The notes beneath the pieces were generated by a model. The model did not search any database, was not told the origin of the DNA, and was given only the letters and a program-made list of their open reading frames with translations. From contig CAWKFM010000005.1 in assembly GCA_963849065.1 (NCBI GenBank), positions 744,001 to 808,000 on the forward strand: a stretch of 64,000 nt of DNA. The letters are read 5' to 3'. Numbering within the stretch: position 1 is the first letter of the stretch; every line of letters starts with the position of its first letter. Source of the DNA: TOLSYN sp963849065. Its GTDB lineage: Bacteria; Acidobacteriota; Terriglobia; Terriglobales; Acidobacteriaceae. A program made the translations under genes and the position numbers. This document shows, in pieces, positions 1 through 7,375 of this stretch.

Positions 1-306
1 GGGTGGCTGAAGGGACCGGCGCCGGTTGCGGTTGCTGTCTGCCTGGCGCTCTGGGGCATCTTCACCTTCGGGATGTGGATTTCCACGTTCAAGAAGCCGT
101 TGGCCATCTGGCTGGTGTTCCTTACCTTATGGGCGACTTTCTTCCTGCTCGCGGCCGGTGATGCCGGCATGGCCAATATGAAGCACCTTGGCGGCCTGCT
201 GGGAATTGTGTGCGGAGCGTTGGCGATGTACAGTTCGTTTGCCGAGGTGACCAACGACACGTTTGGGCGCTCGGTCATCCCGATGGGCGGTTCGATTGTG
301 AAGTAG
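1..306 (+). CDS. satP: C-terminal part of SatP/YaaH-type acetate transporter (5' end outside window)
   Basis: The frame is open from base 1 to the TAG at 304-306, so only the last 101 residues are visible and the start lies upstream of the window. Three hydrophobic segments are seen, with the pattern GDAGMANMKHLGG followed by AEVTNDTFGRSVIPMG near the end. This matches the C-terminus of the GPR1/FUN34/YaaH family of inner-membrane acetate/succinate-proton symporters, where a GD..G motif and an AE..N...GR.V.P.G ending are typical. An internal ATG at base 73 exists but would cut into the first visible membrane segment, so I treat it as internal. The role would be acetate uptake. The next gene is on the opposite strand. 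Confidence 0.8.
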   Translation, partial: GWLKGPAPVAVAVCLALWGIFTFGMWISTFKKPLAIWLVFLTLWATFFLLAAGDAGMANMKHLGGLLGIVCGALAMYSSFAEVTNDTFGRSVIPMGGSIVK

Positions 307-456
307 CAGTCCGATAGCTTAGGCAGATAGAGTGGGGCGGTTGGATGACGATCCTGCCGCCCTGTTTGCTGTGCCGAAACAACTGCGAGCTAAGGCGGTT
401 CTACGGAAGGTGTAGTCACTGGCTGAAAAGCCTCTTGAGACGGGCGGCAAACTTCA

Positions 457-475
457 GCGGCGCAGGGATTCCTCG
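457..475 (+). repeat. fragment of a dispersed intergenic repeat
   Basis: The bases GCGGCGCAGGGATTCCTCG match the start of longer copies at 9128-9166 and 33067-33104. The copy lies in the gap between two genes and then runs into CAGCAAGTGCAAGGACAAG, a simple CAA/AAG-rich tail like the one at 9176-9200. It is short and degenerate, so membership is uncertain. Confidence 0.4.
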
Positions 476-532
476 AACCACAGCAAGTGCAAGGACAAGA
501 GCGACTCCAGGTACATCGACACTGGAACTGCT

Positions 533-1666
533 TTAGCGGAAGTTAAAGTAGCGCTTGAGGCCCAGGATGGGCTTTTCAAAGTAATACCACATGAGGCTGG
601 CGAAGCCGATGGCGGCGGCGGTGCGGATGGCAACGATGGCCAGATTGCCGACGACGCCGTAGTGGACGAGAGGCTTGTCCACGTAGCCGCCAAGGATGGA
701 AAAGACCAGAATGTGGGTGACGTAGAGGCCGTAGCTGATCTTTCCCACGAACGCGAGCGGGCCCCAGCTGAGGGCGCGGCAATAGAGCGAGGGACGGCCG
801 GACTCCTGACCGAGCAGGGCGGTGAGCAGCATGCCGCCGAAGCCGATGGCCAGCAGGGAATCGGTAAACGCCGAGCCGCGAGTGAGCATGAGAGCGACCC
901 CGCAGGCTCCGATGGCCAGCGCGCCGCGCGAGATCCATCGCCATGCGCCGGGGGACCAGGCAAAGACCCGCAGAGCGATGGCCAGCAGCGAGCCGACGGC
1001 GAGGCCGTCGAGATGGGTGAGGGTGTTGGTGGCGGTGAGGCGGTCTCCGCAACAGAGGCGCACCAGCGGTGAGGTGGCCAGCATGGCGGCGCCGGCCAGC
1101 AGCAGCCAGCGGGGCGGCAGACGGCGGGCGATCGGCGTCCAGAACAGGTAGAACTGCTCCTCGATGGCGAGGCTCCACGTCGGACCGATGCTTCCGGGCA
1201 GGGCGATGGGCCAGAGGTTCTGGACAAAGAGCAGCATGTAGAGCCAGGGAGCGGCCGATGCGACGTGCCACATCCAGCGGTATCCGCTGAAGACGAACGG
1301 AAAAAAGAAATAGTGGAGGAACAGCAGCATCAAGTAAACAGGCCAGATGCGAAGGCTGCGGCGGGCGTAAAAGTTTTTGTAAAAGCCGGAACTGGCACCG
1401 GAGTCGAGGATGATACCGCTGATGAGGAAGCCGGAGAGGACAAAGAAGAGATTGACTCCGCTCCATCCCCACACCACGAACTTCTCCAGGAAGGTGCCCT
1501 GCATGAGCGGTTGGCAGTGGTAGAGAACGACGGCGAGGATGGCGATGCCGCGCAGTCCGTCGAAGGCGGGAATAAAGGCGGGCAGCCATTCGGGACGCCG
1601 GTAGGCGAGGGGAGCCGCGATGGCTTCTTCGCCGGCTTCGCCCGCCGGAAGGACTGCGGACGCCAC
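533..1666 (-). CDS. acyltransferase 3 (OafA/YrhL-type) membrane protein
   Basis: This 377-residue polytopic membrane protein belongs to the acyltransferase 3 family, which transfers acetyl or other acyl groups to sugars of lipopolysaccharide, exopolysaccharide or secondary metabolites. The family signature is clear: FDGLRGIAILAVVLYH at about residues 35-50, with the catalytic-type His at 50, then FFVLSGFLISGII, and SIGPTWSLAIEEQFYL in the middle. About ten hydrophobic segments follow. The start is a GTG at 1666 that overlaps by one base the TAG of the upstream gene thiG, so the two are probably co-transcribed and translationally coupled. There is no SGNH hydrolase extension. The acceptor cannot be told from the sequence. 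Confidence 0.85.
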   Translation of the reverse strand: MASAVLPAGEAGEEAIAAPLAYRRPEWLPAFIPAFDGLRGIAILAVVLYHCQPLMQGTFLEKFVVWGWSGVNLFFVLSGFLISGIILDSGASSGFYKNFYARRSLRIWPVYLMLLFLHYFFFPFVFSGYRWMWHVASAAPWLYMLLFVQNLWPIALPGSIGPTWSLAIEEQFYLFWTPIARRLPPRWLLLAGAAMLATSPLVRLCCGDRLTATNTLTHLDGLAVGSLLAIALRVFAWSPGAWRWISRGALAIGACGVALMLTRGSAFTDSLLAIGFGGMLLTALLGQESGRPSLYCRALSWGPLAFVGKISYGLYVTHILVFSILGGYVDKPLVHYGVVGNLAIVAIRTAAAIGFASLMWYYFEKPILGLKRYFNFR

Positions 1667-2436
1667 TAGCGGGAGATTCCTTCCATCGGCGAACTGGCCG
1701 AGGCGTAGAGCTTGCGTGGCATGCGTCCGGCGAGATAGCCCTCGCGTCCGGCGATGACGGCGTGCTTCATGGCGGAGGCCATCAGGACCGGGTCGCTGGC
1801 GGCGGCGATGCCGGTATTCATGAGGACCGCATCATAGCCGAGTTCGAGGGCAAGCGCGGCATCGGATGGGGTGCCTACGCCGGCATCGACGATGAGCGGC
1901 AACCCAGGAATGAGCTCGCGCAGGATGCGGAGATTGGCCGTGTTCTGGATGCCGAGGCCGCTGCCGATGGGCGCGCCCAAGGGCATGATGACGGCGGCTC
2001 CGGCATCGACCAGACGAAGCGCAACGACTGGATCGTCTGAGGTATAGGGGAGAACCGTAAAGCCCTCCTTTACCAGCACGCGGGTGGCTTCTACGGTGGC
2101 GGCTACGTCGGGATAGAGGGTTTTCTGGTCGCCGATGACCTCGATTTTGACCCAGTCGCTGAGGCCCACTTCGCGGCCGAGGCGGGCGACGCGGATGGCT
2201 TCGTCGGCGGTGTAGCAGCCAGCGGTGTTGGGCAGGAGAAAGTACTTTTTGGGGTCGATGAAATCCAGCAGCGATTCCTTGCTGCGGTCGAGGTTGACGC
2301 GGCGGACGGCGACGGTGACCATCTCGGCGCCGCTGGCCTCAAGAGCGGCGGCGGTTTGCGGCCCGTCCTGGTATTTACCGGTGCCGACGATGAGGCGCGA
2401 GCGGAACGCCTTTCCTGCGATGACAAGCGAGTCCAT
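1666..2436 (-). CDS. thiG: thiazole synthase ThiG
   Basis: ThiG builds the thiazole phosphate moiety of thiamine from deoxyxylulose 5-phosphate, dehydroglycine (or iminoglycine) and sulfur carried on the ThiS thiocarboxylate, in the cytoplasm. At 256 residues it has the usual full length. Visible signatures are SRLIVGTGKY near the N-terminus, the Schiff-base lysine region DWVKIEVIGD (Lys97), PLGAPIGSG, and the phosphate-binding end VDAGVGTPSDAALALELG followed by DAVLMNTGIA. No thiS, thiF, thiH/thiO or thiE is next to it. The upstream neighbour is an acyl-CoA ligase 86 bp away and the downstream one is an acyltransferase overlapping by 1 bp. I saw no TPP riboswitch in the 86-bp gap. Confidence 0.95.
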   Translation of the reverse strand: MDSLVIAGKAFRSRLIVGTGKYQDGPQTAAALEASGAEMVTVAVRRVNLDRSKESLLDFIDPKKYFLLPNTAGCYTADEAIRVARLGREVGLSDWVKIEVIGDQKTLYPDVAATVEATRVLVKEGFTVLPYTSDDPVVALRLVDAGAAVIMPLGAPIGSGLGIQNTANLRILRELIPGLPLIVDAGVGTPSDAALALELGYDAVLMNTGIAAASDPVLMASAMKHAVIAGREGYLAGRMPRKLYASASSPMEGISR

Positions 2437-2522
2437 AGGGATATTGTAAATCCAGTTCCGGGTTGGCGAGGCGAAGAAGGTGACCTCGGAACGGGCGCAC
2501 GGAGAATGCAGGGCAAAATCGG

Positions 2523-4322
2523 TCAGGAGGTCTTGGCGCTTTCGACCGAAGCAGAGCTGGAGTAGAGCTGTTCGATCTGCTCCTGGTAGCGGTCTTCGAG
2601 GTTGCGGCGGCGCAGTTTGAGGGTGGGCGTGAGGGTTCCATCTTCAATGCTGAGCTCTTCGGCGACGAGCAGGAACTTCTTGAGCTGCTCGAACTGGGCG
2701 AGGTTCTGGTTGATCTGCTCGACGATTTCCTGGTAGAGCGACTGCACGCGTGGATCGGCGACAAGCTCCTCACGGGATTGGAAGGCGATGTCATTTTGCA
2801 GCGCCCAATCTTCGAGCGCGGCGAAGGCCGGGATGAGGATGACGGCGGCGAAGCGGCGGCGGTCGCCGATGACGGCGGCTTCGGCGATGAACTCGCTGGA
2901 CTTCAGGGAGTTCTCGATGGGTTGCGGGGCGATGAACTTGCCGCCGGAGGTTTTGATCAGGTCTTTTTTCCGGTCGGTGATGGAGAGAAAGCCGTCGGCG
3001 TCGAGGTGGGCAATGTCTCCGGTTTTGAACCAGTCTCCGTCAAAGGCGGCGGCGGTTTCGGCGGGCATATTCCAATAGCCGTGAAAGACGCTGGGACCGC
3101 GAACCAGGAGCTCGCCGTCGGGGGCAATGCGCAACTCGACGTTGGAAAGCGGGCGGCCGACGGTGCCCAATTTGCGGGCCGTGGGCGTGTTGACGGCGAT
3201 GACCGGAGAGGTTTCGGTGAGGCCGTACCCTTCATGGATGACAATGCCGATCTGGGCATACCACTCGGCCAGCTCCTTTCCCAACGGAGCGCCGCCGGAG
3301 ATAAAGGTGCGGATGCTGCCGCCCATTCCGTCCCTGACCTTGGAGAAGACAAGACGATTGGCGAGACTCCAGGCCAGCGAAGCCGGCTGCCTGCCGGCCA
3401 GTACCTCGTCGATGTGAGCGCGGCCTACGGAGATGGCCCAGTTATAGATCCGATTCTTGATGCCGGTGGCGGCCTCGCGCTGCACCTTGTTGTGGATCTT
3501 TTCGTACACGCGGGGAACGGCGACGAAGAATGTGGGATGCAGCTCGCGCAGGACGCGGGGCATGTCGTCGATGACGGGGCAGTAGGCGATGGTGACGCCG
3601 CGGTAGAGTTCGGCAAAATCCACATGGCGGGCCGTGATGTGGGAGAGCGGCAGAAAGCTGACGGCCAGATCCTCCTCTGCGCGCATCTCAAACGCGTTGA
3701 GTGAGACGGAGAGATTGGAGGCGATGTTGCCGTGGGTGAGCATGGCTCCCTTGGGAACGCCGGTGGTGCCGCTGGTGTAGATGATGGTGGCCAGATCGTC
3801 GGGGGTGATTGCGTTGGCGAGGGCATCGAGTTCCGGCACGCGCTGCGCGGGACCGGAGTCCATGAGCGCGGCCATGGAGAGCGCATCGTCATCCGGGGCG
3901 GGCTCGTCCATGAGGATGATGTTTTCGATCTCGGTGGTCTGCTGGATGGAGCGCAGCTTGGCCAGTTGCGCGGGGGTGGAGACAAATGCCGTTTTGGCCC
4001 CGGAGTGGCGCAGAAGAACGGAGATTTGCCCGGCGGTAAGGGTGGCGTAGATGGGCACGGTGACGGCGCCGGAGAGCAGGATGGCGAAGTCGGCGATGGT
4101 CCACTCGGGGCGATTTTCGGCCAGGATGGCGACGCGATCGCTGTGGCCGATGCCATGGCTGCGGAGTTCCTGAACGACCCCCATGACCCGGCGGTAGAAG
4201 TTGGAGGAGGAGATGGCCTGCCACTGGGAATCGCGCTCGAAGAGCATGACGCGGGAGTAGTTGCGCTCCACGATCTGGAAGAAGATGTCGACCAGGGTCC
4301 GTGGCTTGGGTTGAGGTTTCAT
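2523..4322 (-). CDS. long-chain fatty acid-CoA ligase (AMP-forming)
   Basis: This 599-residue ANL-superfamily enzyme activates a fatty acid through an acyl-adenylate and transfers it to CoA. The phosphate-binding motif is TIIYTSGTTGVPKGAMLTHG. The adenine-binding region is GYGLTETSPVIAVN, followed by WFKTGDIAHLDADGFL and the hinge and linker ITDRKKDLIKTSGGKFIAPQ. The form DRKKDLIKTSGGK..APQ.IE is characteristic of FAA1/FadD15-like long-chain acyl-CoA synthetases rather than acetyl- or propionyl-CoA synthetases. There is no signal peptide, so it is cytoplasmic or membrane-associated. The start is an ATG at 4322. It is the first gene of a leftward run with thiG and the acyltransferase, but spacing gives no firm operon evidence. 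Confidence 0.92.
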   Translation of the reverse strand: MKPQPKPRTLVDIFFQIVERNYSRVMLFERDSQWQAISSSNFYRRVMGVVQELRSHGIGHSDRVAILAENRPEWTIADFAILLSGAVTVPIYATLTAGQISVLLRHSGAKTAFVSTPAQLAKLRSIQQTTEIENIILMDEPAPDDDALSMAALMDSGPAQRVPELDALANAITPDDLATIIYTSGTTGVPKGAMLTHGNIASNLSVSLNAFEMRAEEDLAVSFLPLSHITARHVDFAELYRGVTIAYCPVIDDMPRVLRELHPTFFVAVPRVYEKIHNKVQREAATGIKNRIYNWAISVGRAHIDEVLAGRQPASLAWSLANRLVFSKVRDGMGGSIRTFISGGAPLGKELAEWYAQIGIVIHEGYGLTETSPVIAVNTPTARKLGTVGRPLSNVELRIAPDGELLVRGPSVFHGYWNMPAETAAAFDGDWFKTGDIAHLDADGFLSITDRKKDLIKTSGGKFIAPQPIENSLKSSEFIAEAAVIGDRRRFAAVILIPAFAALEDWALQNDIAFQSREELVADPRVQSLYQEIVEQINQNLAQFEQLKKFLLVAEELSIEDGTLTPTLKLRRRNLEDRYQEQIEQLYSSSASVESAKTS

Positions 4323-4667
4323 GCTCCGTCCCTTCTACTGCGTGTTCGACGAGCTTACGTTCTCAACCCTACATAGGATGACGTTTGCGGCGGAAACGGC
4401 TACTCCGGATTTCGATGGTTTGTTCCGGGCTTCGGATTCACCGTAATTCTTGCCGCAAACCGGCCTTCCGTGATCAAACCGGCTGCGAGCGCCCGTGTGG
4501 GACAAGCGCGGGGAAGTCGGGTACGGGCCAACAGATGGCCCTCCGTCCGCTGGCGGTCGGCGCTGGTGGCAAGCGTATCACCGCAAGCGGAGCAGCGGCC
4601 TGGAAAACTCCGTCCGGAGGAAGGAAAGATTGCGGCAGAGGATGGTCCGGACGGTTCCCTTTGGGAC
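4323..4667. other. 345-bp divergent intergenic region
   Basis: This gap lies between the divergent starts of the acyl-CoA ligase (minus) and the PAS protein (plus). It must hold promoters for both, but I see no convincing -35/-10 pair. The frame of the PAS gene stays open back to a GTG at 4470. That extra stretch reads as an arginine-rich, low-quality translation, although the last 30 codons before 4668 look more protein-like, so the start of the PAS gene could lie a little upstream. Confidence 0.5.
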
Positions 4668-5630
4668 ATGTTCAAGTGCGGCTGCGGCCATGCCGATGGT
4701 GTGTGTGGAGCCGTCTGCATGCCGGAGATTGGGAGCCAACTATTTCAAAGTCTCTGCGATGCCATGCCGCTGGGTGTGTGCCTGGTGGATCTTCAGGGAA
4801 AGATCGTCTATTGGAACGCGGCGGCCGAGGCGATCACCGGATATCTCAGCCAGGAGGTTCTGGGCCGCGCCTATCGCGGAGACCTGCTCATTGAGTGCTC
4901 ACACTGCGGGGGCGTGAAAAGAAACACCGAATTGCAATGCCCGGTGCGGGAGGTGCTGCGCGACGGCCGGGCGGTGGCGGCGGAGCTGTTTCTGCGCCAT
5001 AAAGACGGTCATCGGCTGCCGGTGCACGTGGACGCGTTTCCTTTGCGCGATTCGATGGGGGAGTTGCGGGGCGTTGGGGAGATTCTGGACCCCTCGCGGG
5101 GAAAACCAGAAGGCACGGGTTGGACCGGACATTCGGAGCGCGAGTTTGAGATCGCCGCCGGGTTGCCTGCGGTAGAAGAGAGCAGGGAACAGCTGCAGAT
5201 GGCGCTACGTTCGCGGACGGTGGCGAACGTGGTGCTCGTCTTGATCGAGATGGCCGAACAGGCGGCCATTCTGCACTACGGCGGAACGGCCATGGTGCGC
5301 CAGGCGACACGGGTGCTGGCCAAGACCGTTGCAGGACTGCTGCCTTCGCCGCACTTCCTCGGCTGCTGGAGCGAGGACCGGCTGGTGGCGCTGATTCCGG
5401 CGTGCAGCCCGAAGGCGCTGGAATTGTTGGGCGCGAATCTGGCGGAGGTGGGCTCGTCGTGCGCGGTGAAGTGGTGGGGCGACCGGGTTGTGATCAGAAT
5501 CCATGCGGCGGCGCGCTACCTGGACCCGGCGGACACGCTGGATGCATTGATGCAATCGCTGGAACAGGACTTGAAAAGCGCGACAGTCGGGAAAGAGTGC
5601 AGCGGAAAAGATTGCAGCGGGAAAGAGTGA
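4668..5630 (+). CDS. PAS domain protein with degenerate GGDEF-like domain, next to motAB
   Basis: This is about 320 residues from the chosen ATG at 4668. The PAS domain spans about residues 20-140: MPLGVCLVDLQGKIVYWNAA, then RHKDGHRLPVHVDAFPLRD. It carries a Cys-rich insert (ECSHCGG and LQCP) of the kind seen in PAS sensors linked to diguanylate cyclases. The C-terminal half has the fold pattern of GGDEF domains, but the active-site segment reads GCWSEDRLVAL where GRWGGDEFLVL is expected, and no RxxD I-site is visible. It is therefore probably not a cyclase. It ends with a short Cys/Lys repeat (ECSGKDCSGKE). Only 4 bp separate its stop from motA, so it is likely co-transcribed with the stator genes. 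The ligand and output are unknown. Confidence 0.75.
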   Translation: MFKCGCGHADGVCGAVCMPEIGSQLFQSLCDAMPLGVCLVDLQGKIVYWNAAAEAITGYLSQEVLGRAYRGDLLIECSHCGGVKRNTELQCPVREVLRDGRAVAAELFLRHKDGHRLPVHVDAFPLRDSMGELRGVGEILDPSRGKPEGTGWTGHSEREFEIAAGLPAVEESREQLQMALRSRTVANVVLVLIEMAEQAAILHYGGTAMVRQATRVLAKTVAGLLPSPHFLGCWSEDRLVALIPACSPKALELLGANLAEVGSSCAVKWWGDRVVIRIHAAARYLDPADTLDALMQSLEQDLKSATVGKECSGKDCSGKE

Positions 5631-5634
5631 AACG

Positions 5635-6516
5635 ATGTTCATAGTCATTGGCATTGTTGTGGTCTTCGGCTCGATCATGGCCGGCTACCTGATGGAACAC
5701 GGAAACCTGAGGGTTCTGGTCCAGCCTGCTGAGCTAATCATTATTGGCGGGGCTGCGCTCGGTACGCTGCTGATCGCCAATCCTCTGCAGGTGATCAAGA
5801 AGATTGCCGGCGGGGTGATGGGCACGTTGAAAGGTTCGCACTACAACAAAGCGTTTTATCTGGAAACGCTGAAGATGTGCTACGAGGTTCTGAACAAGGC
5901 ACGGAAAGACGGACTGCTGGCGATCGAGTCCGACATTGAGGAGCCCGAGAAGAGCGCCATATTTTCCAAGTACCCCAAGTTTCTCAAGGACCACCACACG
6001 CGCGACTTTGTGTGCGATACGCTGCGCATGGCGGTGACCGGCGGCATCGACCCGTTCGATCTGGACCAGATGATGGACCTCGACATGGAGGTTACACACC
6101 GCGATGAGAATGCGCCGATTGCCGCGTTGAGCACGGTGGCCGACTCGCTTCCGGGGCTTGGCATTGTGGCCGCGGTGCTGGGAGTGGTCATCACCATGGG
6201 CTCGCTGGGAGGCCCTCCGGAAGAGATCGGGCGCAAAGTGGCGGCGGCGCTGGTGGGAACGTTTCTGGGCATTCTGCTGTGCTATGGGTTCGTGGGGCCG
6301 CTGGCGGCGAACATGGCGAAGCTGGCCGAGGAAGAGCACGCCTACGTGTACGTGGTGCGGGTGGTGATGATCTCATTCATCAAAGGCGCCGCGCCGATTC
6401 AGGCGCTGGAGTTCGGGAGGCGGGCGATTCCGGGACACCTGAGGCCGGGCTTCAACGACATGGAGAAGTCATGCAAGGGCGGTGGCGCGGCCATGGCCGC
6501 AGCCGGAGGCAAATAG
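5635..6516 (+). CDS. motA: flagellar motor stator protein MotA
   Basis: MotA is the four-helix inner-membrane subunit of the flagellar stator. With MotB it forms the ion channel that drives the rotor. The 293-residue length equals that of typical MotA. The N-terminal hairpin begins MFIVIGIVVVFGSIMAGYLM and is followed by PAELIIIGGAALGTLL. The large cytoplasmic loop (about residues 60-180) is present. The third helix shows DSLPGLGIVAAVLGVVITMG, with the conserved proline and glycines of the channel. It starts 4 bp after the PAS/GGDEF-like gene and its TAG abuts the GTG of motB. No other flagellar gene is in the window. The lack of a nearby exbB-type context argues against a TolQ/ExbB assignment. 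Confidence 0.94.
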   Translation: MFIVIGIVVVFGSIMAGYLMEHGNLRVLVQPAELIIIGGAALGTLLIANPLQVIKKIAGGVMGTLKGSHYNKAFYLETLKMCYEVLNKARKDGLLAIESDIEEPEKSAIFSKYPKFLKDHHTRDFVCDTLRMAVTGGIDPFDLDQMMDLDMEVTHRDENAPIAALSTVADSLPGLGIVAAVLGVVITMGSLGGPPEEIGRKVAAALVGTFLGILLCYGFVGPLAANMAKLAEEEHAYVYVVRVVMISFIKGAAPIQALEFGRRAIPGHLRPGFNDMEKSCKGGGAAMAAAGGK

Positions 6517-7326
6517 GTGGCAAACGGGCCGATCATCATCAAGAAGGTTTCCGGGCACGGCGGCCATCACGGCGGCGCGTGGAAGGTGGCCTACGCCGAC
6601 TTTGTGACCGCCATGATGGCGTTGTTCATCGTGCTCTGGCTGCTGAATTCGAGCAAGCAGGTGCAGGAGGCCGTGGGCGGATACTTCAAGGATCCGACGG
6701 GGAATTCCAAGATGGTAGGGAGCACGATGCGGGGCGCCGGGCAGAACCTGGATCTTCGCAAGGAGGACATGAAGAAGATTAAGGAACTGCTGGAGAAGCA
6801 GGTCAAGTCGCTGCCGGACTTTGAGAAGTTGAAGAAGCATATAGACATGACCATCACCGCCGAGGGGTTGCGGATTGAGCTGACGGAGGGCGAAAGCGGC
6901 ACGTTTTTCGAACTCGGCAGCGCCGTGCCGAGCTCCAGCGGAGTGGAGTTGCTGAAGGCGCTGGCACAGGAAGTGGGGAAGCTTTCCAACAAGGTTTCGG
7001 TGGAAGGGCACACCGATTCCAAGCCTTACTCGGGCGGGCTGAGCGGCTACAGCAACTGGGAGCTTTCGGTGGATCGTGCCAACGCGGCGCGCAGGATTAT
7101 GCAGAGCTCCGGGCTGCAGGGGAACCAGGTTGCACAGGTGCGAGGATTCGCCGACCAACGGCCGCGAGTCAAAGGCGACGCCGCCGATCCGGCGAACCGG
7201 AGAATTTCACTCATCGTGCAATACCTGGATACAACGCCTCCGGACAACACGGGCGAGAAAGCACCGGACGAGGGTGCCGCAAACCATAGCGCTGAGAGCA
7301 AGAACGGCGAAGTAGAGAAAAAGTAA
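6517..7326 (+). CDS. motB: flagellar motor stator protein MotB
   Basis: This 269-residue stator B subunit begins with GTG immediately after the motA stop codon. The N-terminal segment has a glycine/histidine-rich stretch (HGGHHGGAWK), then the single transmembrane helix AYADFVTAMMALFIVLWLL with the ion-binding aspartate at Asp28, then the plug region. The C-terminal OmpA-like peptidoglycan-binding domain (about residues 110-235) shows VEGHTDSKPY and SVDRANAARRIM. Together with MotA it couples ion flow to torque and anchors the stator to the cell wall. A hydrophilic tail of about 30 residues follows. A strong hairpin lies right after the stop codon. Confidence 0.94.
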   Translation: MANGPIIIKKVSGHGGHHGGAWKVAYADFVTAMMALFIVLWLLNSSKQVQEAVGGYFKDPTGNSKMVGSTMRGAGQNLDLRKEDMKKIKELLEKQVKSLPDFEKLKKHIDMTITAEGLRIELTEGESGTFFELGSAVPSSSGVELLKALAQEVGKLSNKVSVEGHTDSKPYSGGLSGYSNWELSVDRANAARRIMQSSGLQGNQVAQVRGFADQRPRVKGDAADPANRRISLIVQYLDTTPPDNTGEKAPDEGAANHSAESKNGEVEKK

Positions 7327-7333
7327 AAGGAAT

Positions 7334-7360
7334 GGGGCGGAGCCGTGACGGCTCCGCCCC
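7334..7360. terminator. bidirectional hairpin between motB and the fumarase gene
   Basis: GGGGCGGAGCC and GGCTCCGCCCC form a perfect 11-bp stem around GTGAC, 8 bp after the motB stop and 16 bp before the convergent fumarase stop. A short T-rich stretch (GCTGTTTG) follows on the plus strand. Its position suggests it ends transcription from both sides. Confidence 0.75.
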
Positions 7361-7375
7361 GCTGTTTGTACCGGT

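Noticed and set aside
2437..2522. TPP riboswitch upstream of thiG
   Set aside because: The 86-bp gap on the minus strand lacks the CTGAGA and the later conserved core.
4470..4667. N-terminal extension of the PAS protein from GTG 4470
   Set aside because: Most of it is Arg/Ala-rich and lacks a ribosome site. The PAS domain and its Cys-rich head are complete from 4668, although a start within the last 30 codons cannot be excluded.
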